Source: Actinomycetales bacterium
Lineage (GTDB): Bacteria > Actinomycetota > Actinomycetes > S36-B12
Reading direction: 5' to 3'
NCBI GenBank assembly: GCA_017849335.1
Contig: JAFIHP010000257.1
Coordinates: forward strand, 1 to 13,452
DNA: 13,452 nucleotides
Under the pieces are notes generated by a model. It did not search any database and had not been told where the DNA came from. It saw only the letters and a list, made by a program, of their open reading frames with translations. A program made the translations under genes and the position numbers. Shown here piece by piece: positions 1 to 6,234 of the stretch (the first letter of the stretch is position 1; each line of letters starts with the position of its first letter).

Positions 1-742
1 ACTTGTAGGTGCACCAGGCCGCGAAGTCGACGTCCCAGTCGTGCAGCGCGAGCGGCACGTTGCCCGCGGCGTGCGCCAGGTCCCAGCCCACGGTGGCGCC
101 GATCTCGTGCCCCGCGGCGGTGATCGCCGGGATGTCGAGCAGCTCGCCGGTGCGGTAGTTCAGCCCGCCGATCAGGAGCGTCGCGACCGAGTGCGCGTGC
201 TCGTGCAGGGTCCGGACCACGTCCTCGGTCCGCAGGGTGTCCTCCCCGGGGCGTGGGGCGAGCCGCAGCACGGCGGTGTCCGGGTCGTGCCCGCGCAGGG
301 CGACGTGGCTGCGCACGGCGTGGGAGTCCGACGAGAACGCGTGGTCCTCGATGACGATCCGGTGCCGGATCGGGGTGGGGCGGTAGAACGACGCGAGGAG
401 CAGGTGCAGGTTGACCGTCAGCGTGCTCATCACCGCCACCTCGGTCGGGTCCGCTCCCACGATGCGGGCCATCGGCTCGCGGATCGCCTCGTGGTACCGC
501 ATCCACGGCCGAGGGGAGGACGCGTGCCCGCGGACGGCGTACTCCTCCCACGCGTCGAGCTCGGCCATGACCTCGGCACGGACGGCGCGTGGCTGGGCCC
601 CGAGGGAGTTGCCGGCCAGGTAGGCGGCGAGCGGGAAGTCCCCGCCGACGGCCGGGGGGACGAGGAACTCCTCGCGCCGCAGGGCGTCGTCCGGCTCGGC
701 GTCGAGCGCGAGCGCGGCCGCCTCGGTCAGGTCCGTCGTCAC
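1..742 (-). CDS. kynU: Kynureninase, N-terminal part (cut by window edge)
   Basis: Kynureninase is a PLP enzyme that cleaves kynurenine to anthranilate and alanine in tryptophan breakdown, in the cytoplasm. The 247 codons visible on the minus strand start at GTG 742. They show the family blocks: YLAGNSLG (41-48), W-EEYAVRGH (65-73), PWMRYHE (79-85), VMSTLTVNLHLLL (104-116), HRIVIEDHAFSSD (127-139), GWDLAHAAGN (219-228) and HDWDVDFAAWCTYK (234-247). The last complete codon, AAG at 4-2, is the lysine that by family alignment carries PLP (CSYKYLN in the human enzyme), so the C-terminal part is missing only because the window ends. No good Shine-Dalgarno lies before GTG 742, and a TATTGA -10-like box ends 8 nt upstream, which suggests a leaderless start. 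An in-frame TTG at 754 is a weaker alternative. The gene is divergent from the protease at 783. The family call is very secure. Confidence 0.95.
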   Translation of the reverse strand, partial: MTTDLTEAAALALDAEPDDALRREEFLVPPAVGGDFPLAAYLAGNSLGAQPRAVRAEVMAELDAWEEYAVRGHASSPRPWMRYHEAIREPMARIVGADPTEVAVMSTLTVNLHLLLASFYRPTPIRHRIVIEDHAFSSDSHAVRSHVALRGHDPDTAVLRLAPRPGEDTLRTEDVVRTLHEHAHSVATLLIGGLNYRTGELLDIPAITAAGHEIGATVGWDLAHAAGNVPLALHDWDVDFAAWCTYK

Positions 743-782
743 GGGCCCATTCAATACCGGCGTCGCTCCTACACTGGCCGTG
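743..782. promoter_or_regulatory. Compact divergent promoter region (kynU / CPBP protease)
   Basis: The gap between the two divergent genes is only 40 bp. On the plus strand TACACT (770-775) fits an actinobacterial -10 box and would place the transcript start at the GTG/ATG pair at 780/783. On the minus strand TATTGA (756-751) would place a start at GTG 742. Neither gene has a convincing Shine-Dalgarno, so both look leaderless. I see no good -35 hexamer for either, so this rests on the -10 boxes and their spacing to the start codons. Confidence 0.4.
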
Positions 783-1583
783 ATGTTCGAGCTCGTGGTG
801 CCGGCGCAGGAGACGGGTCTGGCCTGGTGGCCGGTCGCCGTCGTCGTCGTGACGCTCGTCGTGCTGAACGTCGTCAACAACCGCCTCGCCCCGCAGACCC
901 ACTACCTGCTGTGGGCGTTCGGCGGCTCGGTCCTGCTGCTGGCCCTGGGCCTGCTCGACGGCAACACCTGGACCGACATGGGGCTCGGCTGGGCGTACCT
1001 CGTCCCGGGGCTGGTGTGGGCGCTGGCCTGCATCGGCCTGATCACGATCGTGTATCTGGTCGGCTCGGCCTTCAAGCGCACGCGGGCGGCCTTCCACGAC
1101 GAGCGGATGAGCACCCTGAGCGGGGGGCGCCTGATGTTCCAGGCGCTGATCGAGGTGCCGTTCGGCACCGTGGTGCTCGAGGAGATCGCGTTCCGCGCCG
1201 TGCTGCTGTCCATGCTGGTGCGCCGGCTCGGGCTGGTGGGCGGGGTGCTGGTCGCGGCCGTGCTGTTCGGCCTGTGGCACGTGCTGCCGAGTATCGGCAC
1301 CCACGAGCAGAACCCGGCGCTCGGATCGGTCGTTGGCAGCGGCCGCCGCGGCAACATCCTCGCCGTCCTGGCGAGCGTGGTGACGACGACGCTCGCCGGC
1401 ATCCTGTTCGCCGGGCTGCGGCTGGTGTCGGGCAGCGTGCTGGCCCCGATGGGGTTCCACTGGGCGACGAACGGGCTCGGCTACGCCTTCTCGTGGCTGC
1501 TCATCCGCGAGCGCGACCGGCGCCTCGCCCGTCACCGCCGCCTGGTCCGCGAGCGCCGGGACCGAGCTGCCCGGGGTGAATGA
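783..1583 (+). CDS. CPBP-family intramembrane metalloprotease (CAAX/Abi type)
   Basis: This is an integral membrane protein of about 266 residues with the CPBP (CAAX prenyl protease 2 / Abi, Rce1-like) signature. From ATG 783 the motifs are EEIAFR (E133, E134, R138), FGLWH (H166) and HWATN (H226, N230); these are the glutamates, histidines and asparagine expected to form the catalytic or metal site. Hydrophobic segments lie near residues 15-30, 42-60, 70-95, 120-145, 150-168, 195-215 and 220-242, followed by an Arg-rich cytoplasmic tail (about 243-266). In bacteria this family is linked to bacteriocin self-immunity, peptide maturation and envelope processes; the substrate here is unknown. The start could also be GTG 780. 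The -10-like TACACT at 770-775 and the lack of a Shine-Dalgarno suggest leaderless initiation. The TGA stop overlaps the -35 box of the next gene. The family call is secure; the biological role is not. Confidence 0.9.
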   Translation: MFELVVPAQETGLAWWPVAVVVVTLVVLNVVNNRLAPQTHYLLWAFGGSVLLLALGLLDGNTWTDMGLGWAYLVPGLVWALACIGLITIVYLVGSAFKRTRAAFHDERMSTLSGGRLMFQALIEVPFGTVVLEEIAFRAVLLSMLVRRLGLVGGVLVAAVLFGLWHVLPSIGTHEQNPALGSVVGSGRRGNILAVLASVVTTTLAGILFAGLRLVSGSVLAPMGFHWATNGLGYAFSWLLIRERDRRLARHRRLVRERRDRAARGE

Positions 1584-1602
1584 CACCCGTGCGATTCACC
1601 CC
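1573..1602. promoter_or_regulatory. Perfect 9-bp inverted repeat over the CPBP stop codon and downstream promoter
   Basis: GGGGTGAAT (1573-1581) and ATTCACCCC (1594-1602) are exact inverted repeats around a 12-nt spacer. The arm centres are 21 bp apart, two helical turns, as expected of a dimeric repressor operator. The element covers the -35 box and most of the spacer of the presumed DUF3263 promoter. It could also fold in RNA as a terminator hairpin for the CPBP gene, but no T-run follows. The operator reading is inferred; the repeat itself is certain. Confidence 0.5.
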
Positions 1603-1609
1603 CTACGAT
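1580..1609 (+). promoter_or_regulatory. Promoter of the DUF3263 gene
   Basis: ATGACA (1580-1585, five of six matches to TTGACA), an 18-nt spacer and TACGAT (1604-1609, a good actinobacterial -10) form a housekeeping-sigma-type promoter. The expected transcript start is at about 1616-1617, exactly where an ATG (1617) opens the DUF3263 frame, so the mRNA is probably leaderless. The -35 box lies inside the inverted repeat at 1573-1602. Confidence 0.6.
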
Positions 1610-1616
1610 GACGCGC

Positions 1617-1913
1617 ATGGATGCGGCGGAGGCGATGCGGGCGACAGACGACACGGTGTCTGCGGGCCTGACGGACCGCGACCGCAAGGTCCTGGAGTTC
1701 GAGCGGCAGTGGTGGAAGTACGCCGGGGCGAAGGAGCAGGCCATCCGCGACCTGTTCGACCTCAGCAGCACCCGGTACTACCAGCTCCTCAACCAGCTCA
1801 TCGACGACCCAGCCGCGCTGGCGTTCGACCCGATGCTGGTTAAGCGGTTGCGTCGCCTGCGCGCAAGCCGCCAGCGGGCGCGGTCAGCCCGTCGCCTCGG
1901 CGTCGAGGCCTAG
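1617..1913 (+). CDS. DUF3263 domain protein (small conserved actinobacterial protein)
   Basis: This small basic protein (98 residues from ATG 1617) matches the actinobacterial DUF3263 family, which includes Mycobacterium tuberculosis Rv0430. The core shows LTDRDRKVLEFERQWWKY (from about residue 18), AGAKEQAIRDLFDLSSTRYYQ and DPMLVKRLRRLRASRQRAR near the C-terminus. The middle block (KEQAIRDLFDLSSTRYYQLLNQL) reads like a helix-turn-helix and the tail is strongly positive, so nucleic-acid binding is plausible, but no function is established to my knowledge. ATG 1608 is an in-frame alternative (101 residues), but it overlaps the -10 box TACGAT, and the predicted transcript start falls at 1617, so I prefer the leaderless ATG 1617. 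In M. tuberculosis the family member lies about ten genes from groEL2; here a maltose locus separates it from groEL. Confidence 0.85.
   Translation: MDAAEAMRATDDTVSAGLTDRDRKVLEFERQWWKYAGAKEQAIRDLFDLSSTRYYQLLNQLIDDPAALAFDPMLVKRLRRLRASRQRARSARRLGVEA
1894..1909 (+). other. Short hairpin at the end of the DUF3263 gene
   Basis: GCCTCG (1894-1899), loop GCGT and CGAGGC (1904-1909) form a 6-bp GC-rich stem immediately before the TAG stop at 1911-1913. There is no T-run after it, so it is a weak terminator candidate at best. The rest of the intergenic stretch up to the operator at 2017 holds nothing else I can name. Confidence 0.3.
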
Positions 1914-2016
1914 ATTCCGCTCTCTGCCCAGAACGCCTCATCCGACATGGGTGAGCGTGGTTCCGGCGTCCCCGAGGCCAATAGTCACGCTTGGGTAACG
2001 ATTCGTATGCAAACAC

Positions 2017-2030
2017 TGCAAGCGGTTGCA
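2017..2030. promoter_or_regulatory. LacI-family operator (MalR-type) upstream of malE
   Basis: TGCAAGCGGTTGCA is a near-perfect 14-bp palindrome (12 of 14 positions symmetric) of the TGCAA-N4-TTGCA type bound by LacI-family sugar repressors. It overlaps the presumed -35 box (2026-2031), so a bound repressor should block transcription until maltodextrin or a derived inducer is present. An ATGCAA at 2007-2012 adds a further half-site paired with TTGCAT at 2026-2031. No LacI-type gene is in the window, so the repressor must lie elsewhere. I see no equivalent site before the second malE copy. Confidence 0.65.
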
Positions 2031-2054
2031 TCAACCTCTCCTCCGACTTAGATT
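2026..2054 (+). promoter_or_regulatory. Probable promoter of the maltose operon
   Basis: TAGATT (2049-2054) is a reasonable -10 box, and with a 17-nt spacer the -35 position holds TTGCAT (2026-2031), a weak match that is part of the operator palindrome. The expected transcript start is near 2061, leaving a leader of about 73 nt before malE. The leader can form two small hairpins (AGGGG 2070-2074 with CCCCT 2084-2088; TCGGCC 2102-2107 with GGCCGA 2112-2117) just before the Shine-Dalgarno GAGAGGA (2121-2127). Confidence 0.5.
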
Positions 2055-2133
2055 TCCGGCACACTAACGAGGGGTGTACGTCGCCCCTTTAGTTCCGGCA
2101 ATCGGCCGTCTGGCCGAGAAGAGAGGACCAGGC

Positions 2134-3366
2134 ATGCGCAGGTCTTTGCGTGCGATCGTCGCCGCCCCCGCGGTGGCGGCAGTCGCCTTCGGTTCGTTGC
2201 TCGCCGCTCCGGTGGCGCACGCGGCGGACAACACGATCACGGTCTGGGTGGACCAGAAGCGGATCGACAACTACCGCGAGGCGCTCGGCAGCAGCTACGC
2301 GGGCTACAAGATCGTCCTGGTCCCTCGGGACTTCGGGAAGATCCGTGACGACCTGGCGACCGTGTCCGCGGACAACGCCCCCGACGTCATCTCCGGCGCG
2401 CACGACTGGACCGGCCAGCTCGCGGCAAACGGCCTGATCGCCAAGCTCAACGTCCCGGCCGCCACGATCAAGGCGCTGGCGCCGTACGCCGTCGCCGGCT
2501 TCCGCTACGGCGGCGGCATCTACGGCATCCCGACGCAGATCGAGAACGTCGCGATGATCACCAACGCCAACCTGGTGCCGACGCAGCCGAAGACGTTCGC
2601 GGAGCTGTCGACCAAGGCGCTCGCGCTGAAGAAGGCCGGCAAGGTCACCGTGCCGTTCGCGGTCCCGCAGGGCACCAACGGCGACGCGTACCACATGTAC
2701 CCGCTGTTCAGCGGGCTCGGCGGCTACGTCTTCGGCACGAACCCGTCCGGCTCGGTCAACGTGAACAACGTCGGCCTCTACAACAAGACGTTCGCCGCGA
2801 ACGCCGGCCTGATCGACCAGTGGAACAAGACCGGCCTGATCAACTCCAAGGTCGACTACGGCATCGCCAAGACCGCGTTCACCACGGGCAAGGCCCCGTT
2901 CTGGATCACCGGTCCGTGGGAGCTCGACGCGATCAAGGCGCTGCCGTTCAAGTACCGCGTCACCACCGTCCCGCCGATCGTCAACGGCCTGAAGACCGTT
3001 CCGTTCCTCGGCGCCCAGGGCATGATGGTGACCAAGTACGCGGCCGAGCACGGCGTCCAGGTCGGCGCGAACGCCCTCGTCACGCAGCTCATGGCGACGC
3101 CGTCCTACCAGGCGAAGCTCGCGGCGGCCGACGGCCGCACCCCGGCCAACCTCGTCGCGGCCAAGGCCGTCTCCGACTCGGTGCTCAAGGCCTTCGGTGC
3201 CGCGGGCGTCGGCGGCATCCCGATGCCGAACGTGCCGCAGATGTCGTCCGTGTGGACGTCGCTGGGCGGCGCGTGGGTCAACTCGACCAAGGGTGCCGGC
3301 GCGACGCCGGCCAACAAGGCCTTCGCCCAGGCGCAGGCCCAGGTCAAGAAGGCGATCGCCGGCTAG
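2134..3366 (+). CDS. malE: Maltose/maltodextrin ABC transporter substrate-binding protein
   Basis: This is the extracytoplasmic maltodextrin receptor of the importer, 410 residues. The start ATG 2134 has a good Shine-Dalgarno (GAGAGGA, 6-nt spacing) and begins a typical Sec signal peptide: MRRSLR, a hydrophobic core, and cleavage after AHA (28-30). An earlier in-frame GTG at 2074 would bury the signal peptide. Aligned with E. coli MBP, sugar contacts are kept: AHD (D91, matching D65), E137 (E111), GPW (W262, matching W230) and W374 (W340) after MPNVPQM. Tyr and Trp residues are plentiful. The mature protein has no cysteine, so there is no lipobox; Gram-positive binding proteins are usually lipoproteins, and how this one stays at the cell is unclear. 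malF follows after a strong hairpin. A paralogue of identical length is at 11486-12718. Confidence 0.93.
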   Translation: MRRSLRAIVAAPAVAAVAFGSLLAAPVAHAADNTITVWVDQKRIDNYREALGSSYAGYKIVLVPRDFGKIRDDLATVSADNAPDVISGAHDWTGQLAANGLIAKLNVPAATIKALAPYAVAGFRYGGGIYGIPTQIENVAMITNANLVPTQPKTFAELSTKALALKKAGKVTVPFAVPQGTNGDAYHMYPLFSGLGGYVFGTNPSGSVNVNNVGLYNKTFAANAGLIDQWNKTGLINSKVDYGIAKTAFTTGKAPFWITGPWELDAIKALPFKYRVTTVPPIVNGLKTVPFLGAQGMMVTKYAAEHGVQVGANALVTQLMATPSYQAKLAAADGRTPANLVAAKAVSDSVLKAFGAAGVGGIPMPNVPQMSSVWTSLGGAWVNSTKGAGATPANKAFAQAQAQVKKAIAG

Positions 3367-3386
3367 AAGACGACCGCACAGGTAGT

Positions 3387-3425
3387 GGGCGTGGGGACCT
3401 CCGGGCTCTGGAGGTCCCCACGCTC
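3387..3425 (+). other. Strong RNA hairpin between malE and malF
   Basis: GGACCTCC and GGAGGTCC sit inside a 14-bp perfect stem (3389-3402 with 3410-3423) around a 7-nt loop; a GU and a further GC pair extend it to 3387/3425. No T-run follows, so it is not a classic terminator. It lies 20 nt after malE and 44 nt before malF. In E. coli a structured element in the malE-malF gap protects malE mRNA and lowers malF output; the same role is inferred here. Confidence 0.75.
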
Positions 3426-3469
3426 GTTCCGGCGAGCCGCGTGGCCGCGGCAGGGAGCGTAGAAGTCCA

Positions 3470-5323
3470 ATGCAGGCACTGATCTCGAGGTTCGGTGGCA
3501 CTCCGGCACTGATCCTGAAGCTGCTGTTCCTCGGCCTGGTCAACGGGCTGGCGATCTGGGCGTTGCCGCAGCTGATCACGTCGAGCGCGTGGGTCATGCT
3601 GGTTGTCCTCGTCGGCGCCACGCTCGCGCTGGACTTCGTGCTCCTGACGAAGCGGTTCATCCCCGCGAAGTACGTGATCATCGGCGCGATCCTGCTGCTG
3701 GTCTTCCAGCTCATCCCGATCGCGTACACCGTCTCGATCGCGTTCACCAACTACTCGACCGGCCACATCGGGACCAAGCAGGACGCGATCACGCAGATCG
3801 AGGCGAATTCCCTGTCGGAGACCGACGGCGCCGTCAGCTACACGATGCTCCCGCTGTACTCCGAGGGCCAGGAGGTCGTGCTCGCCCTGACCGAGGTGCC
3901 CACCGAGGACACGACGGCGACGGACGGCACCGCGACCGACGGGTCGACCGACGGGTCGACCGACACGGCGAGCCCCGAGCCGAGCGTGCAGACGGAGTTC
4001 GGCGGGTCCGACGGCACCGCGAGCCCAGAGCCCAGCGTGCAGACCGAGTTCGGCGCGGGCGAGGTCTCGACGGCGAGCCCAGAGCCCAGCGTGCAGACCG
4101 AGTTCGGCGCGGGCGAGGTCTCGACGGCGGTCCCGAGCTCGGAGGCCTCGCTGGCCGAGGACGACATGAACGTCGGCGTGACCGAGCCGGCCGGGGGCTG
4201 GCCCCCCACCTACATCGGCACCGACCAGGGCCTGGATCCCGTCGACCCGGGTGACGTCGAACGTGACGCGACCGGCACGGTCACCGGCGTGGTCGGCTAC
4301 AAGACCATTCCCGAGGAGGCCTACCCGTCGCTGGACTCCCAGATCGCGTCGATCAAGGTCCCCGGTCCGACCGGCGGCTACATCGTGGCGCAGGGCTTCG
4401 GCGCCGCCGTCGAGCTCACGCCGGTCGTGACGTACGACGAGGCGACGGACACGTTCACCAACACCACGTCCGGGGTGGTCTACACCGACAACGGCAAGGG
4501 CTCGTTCACCAACCCGGACAACCCGGAGGACGAGCTGCTCCCCGGCTGGCGCACCGGTGTCGGGTTCACCAACTTCTACCGGATCTTCAGCGATCCCGAC
4601 ATCACCGGGCCGTTCGCCAAGGTCTTCGTCTGGACGTTCGTGTTCGCGCTGCTGACGGTGCTGCTGACGTTCGCCATCGGGCTGGGGCTGGCGATGGCGC
4701 TCAACAAGCCCGGGATGCGAGGCCAGCGCGTCTATCGATCGCTGCTGATCATCCCGTACGCGATCCCCGGCTTCCTGTCGATCCTCGTGTTCCGGGGTCT
4801 GCTCAACGACGACTTCGGGGCCATCAACCAGATGCTGGGCCTGAACATCCCGTGGCTGTTCGACCCCAACTGGGCCAAGGTCAGCGTGCTGCTGGTCAAC
4901 CTGTGGCTGGGCGTGCCGTACATGTTCCTCGTCTCGACCGGTGCCCTCCAGGCCATCCCGAGCGAGATGCAGGAGGCGGCACGCATCGACGGCGCGCGCA
5001 GCTGGCAGGTCTTCCGCCTCGTCAACCTGCCGCTGCTGCTCGTCGCCCTCACGCCACTGCTGGTCGCGTCGTTCGCCTTCAACTTCAACAACTTCAACGC
5101 GATCTACCTGCTCACCGGCGGCGGTCCGGCGATGGACGGCTCGTCGGTCGCCGGCGCGACGGACATCCTCATCAGCTACACGTACAAGATCGCGTTCTCG
5201 GCCGGCCGGGGCAATGACTTCGGCCTGGCCAGCGCGATCTCGATCATCATCTTCCTGATCGTCGGAACGATCTCCGGCATCTCGTTCGCCCGATCCAAGG
5301 CCTTGAGGGAGGACCGGACATGA
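3470..5323 (+). CDS. malF: Maltose ABC transporter permease MalF with enlarged outer loop
   Basis: One of the two membrane subunits of the maltodextrin importer, 617 residues (E. coli MalF has 514). Hydrophobic segments fit the eight-helix MalF plan: about 13-33, 38-58, 67-90, then a huge loop (about 91-383), then 384-410, 424-443, 470-493, 518-540 and 587-607. The loop matches the position of the E. coli P2 loop that touches MalE. The EAA motif that docks on MalK is EAARIDGARSWQVF (502-515) followed by NLP (519-521). The loop holds a Thr/Asp/Gly/Ser-rich stretch (about 143-165) and three copies of an 18-residue unit beginning TASPEPSVQTEFG (166-218). An AGGGAG lies 12 nt before ATG 3470, a long spacing that hints at modest translation. 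The last four bases, ATGA, are shared with malG. The identity is secure. Confidence 0.93.
   Translation: MQALISRFGGTPALILKLLFLGLVNGLAIWALPQLITSSAWVMLVVLVGATLALDFVLLTKRFIPAKYVIIGAILLLVFQLIPIAYTVSIAFTNYSTGHIGTKQDAITQIEANSLSETDGAVSYTMLPLYSEGQEVVLALTEVPTEDTTATDGTATDGSTDGSTDTASPEPSVQTEFGGSDGTASPEPSVQTEFGAGEVSTASPEPSVQTEFGAGEVSTAVPSSEASLAEDDMNVGVTEPAGGWPPTYIGTDQGLDPVDPGDVERDATGTVTGVVGYKTIPEEAYPSLDSQIASIKVPGPTGGYIVAQGFGAAVELTPVVTYDEATDTFTNTTSGVVYTDNGKGSFTNPDNPEDELLPGWRTGVGFTNFYRIFSDPDITGPFAKVFVWTFVFALLTVLLTFAIGLGLAMALNKPGMRGQRVYRSLLIIPYAIPGFLSILVFRGLLNDDFGAINQMLGLNIPWLFDPNWAKVSVLLVNLWLGVPYMFLVSTGALQAIPSEMQEAARIDGARSWQVFRLVNLPLLLVALTPLLVASFAFNFNNFNAIYLLTGGGPAMDGSSVAGATDILISYTYKIAFSAGRGNDFGLASAISIIIFLIVGTISGISFARSKALREDRT
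3938..3961 (+). repeat. Two tandem 12-bp units inside malF
   Basis: GACGGGTCGACC occurs twice in a row (3938-3949 and 3950-3961), coding DGST twice, directly upstream of the 54-bp repeats. It adds to a flexible acidic, hydroxyl-rich stretch in the outer loop. Confidence 0.85.
3965..4123 (+). repeat. Tandem 51/54-bp coding repeats in malF (3 copies)
   Basis: Copy 1 is 3965-4015 (17 codons), copy 2 is 4016-4069 and copy 3 is 4070-4123 (18 codons each). Copies 2 and 3 differ at a single base (ACC versus ACG, both Thr), which points to very recent duplication. Copy 1 shares the 13-residue core TASPEPSVQTEFG, with four silent changes, and then ends in GSDG instead of AGEVS. The units keep the malF frame, so gain or loss of a copy would change loop length by 18 residues without breaking the protein. 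Confidence 0.95.
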
Positions 5324-6234
5324 CCGCCACGATCCCCGCACCCGCCCCGGAGGCGCCGGTCCCGACGCGTCAGCGCCGGACGTTCGGCGCGTGGCTGCGC
5401 ATCATGGGGTGGCGGCACCTGGTGGCCCTGCTCGCACTGGTGGTCGCGCTGTTCCCCGTGCTGTGGGTCATCAGCGCGGCGTTCACGCACGACCCGTCCA
5501 TCAGCTCCGGTGCGATCGTGCCGACCAACCCGACGATGGAGAACTTCACGCGCCTGTTCGGCAACCCGGACCAGCCGTACCTCAACTGGTACGTCAACAC
5601 GATGGTCCTGGCCACCCTCGTCGCCGTGATGACCGTGCTCATCGCCGGGGGCGCGGCCTACGCGTTCAGCCGGTTCCGGTTCAAGGGCCGCAAGGTCGGC
5701 CTGATGTTCCTGCTGCTGGTCCAGATGTTCCCGCAGTTCCTCAGCCTCACCGCGATCTACATCATCATGGTGAACATCGGCGACGTGTTCCCGCCGATCG
5801 GCCTGGACTCGCTCGCGGGGCTGGGGCTGGTCTACCTCGGCGGCGCGATGGGCGTGAACGCCTGGCTCATCAAGGGGTTCTTCGACACCATCCCCATGGA
5901 GATCGACGAGTCCGCGAAGGTCGACGGCGCGACCCACGGCCAGGTGTTCTGGGGGATCATCCTGCCGCTCGCCGTCCCGGTCCTCGCGGTCGTCGGGCTG
6001 CTGAGCTTCATCGGCACGATCAGCGAGTTCATCATCGCCAGCGCCCTGATCCAGGATCCGGGGACGAAGACCCTCGCCGTCGGCCTCTACGGCTACATCG
6101 CGAACGAGTACTCCGAGAACTGGGGCCCGTTCTGCGCGGGCGCGCTGCTCGCGGCGATCCCCGTCGTGATCGTCTTCATGTTCCTGCAGCGGTTCATCGT
6201 GTCCGGGCTGACCGCAGGGTCGGTGAAGGGATGA
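5320..6234 (+). CDS. malG: Maltose ABC transporter permease MalG
   Basis: The second membrane subunit, 304 residues, the usual length for MalG. A Pro/Ala-rich cytoplasmic N-terminus (1-25) precedes six hydrophobic segments (about 33-55, 93-115, 126-150, 165-186, 213-242 and 272-292). The EAA-type motif facing MalK is DESAKVDGATHGQVF (196-210), then ILPL (214-217). The C-terminus ends SGLTAGSVKG, a typical MalG tail that reaches toward MalK. ATG 5320 sits in an ATGA overlap with the malF stop and has a strong Shine-Dalgarno GAGGGAGGA (5305-5313, 6-nt spacing). The gene ends in another ATGA overlap with the GH13 gene, so malF, malG and the enzyme should be translationally coupled. Confidence 0.95.
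   Translation: MTATIPAPAPEAPVPTRQRRTFGAWLRIMGWRHLVALLALVVALFPVLWVISAAFTHDPSISSGAIVPTNPTMENFTRLFGNPDQPYLNWYVNTMVLATLVAVMTVLIAGGAAYAFSRFRFKGRKVGLMFLLLVQMFPQFLSLTAIYIIMVNIGDVFPPIGLDSLAGLGLVYLGGAMGVNAWLIKGFFDTIPMEIDESAKVDGATHGQVFWGIILPLAVPVLAVVGLLSFIGTISEFIIASALIQDPGTKTLAVGLYGYIANEYSENWGPFCAGALLAAIPVVIVFMFLQRFIVSGLTAGSVKG

Noticed and set aside
41..1579. Long plus-strand open frame of 512 codons across the kynureninase and protease genes
   Set aside because: It is Arg/Gly/Pro/Ala-rich shadow translation; the opposite-strand frame over 1-742 gives clear kynureninase, and another frame over 783-1583 gives clear CPBP motifs.
2061..2133. malE leader hairpins considered as a riboswitch
   Set aside because: Only two short independent stems are visible, with no conserved aptamer pattern; LacI-type control already explains regulation.
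3938..4123. Repeats considered as a CRISPR array or mobile-element remnant
   Set aside because: The units are directly adjacent without spacers, keep the malF frame and encode a protein repeat.
3344..5341. Minus-strand open frame of 665 codons with internal repeats
   Set aside because: Its repeats are just the antisense of the malF coding repeats; malF has clear membrane segments and an EAA motif.
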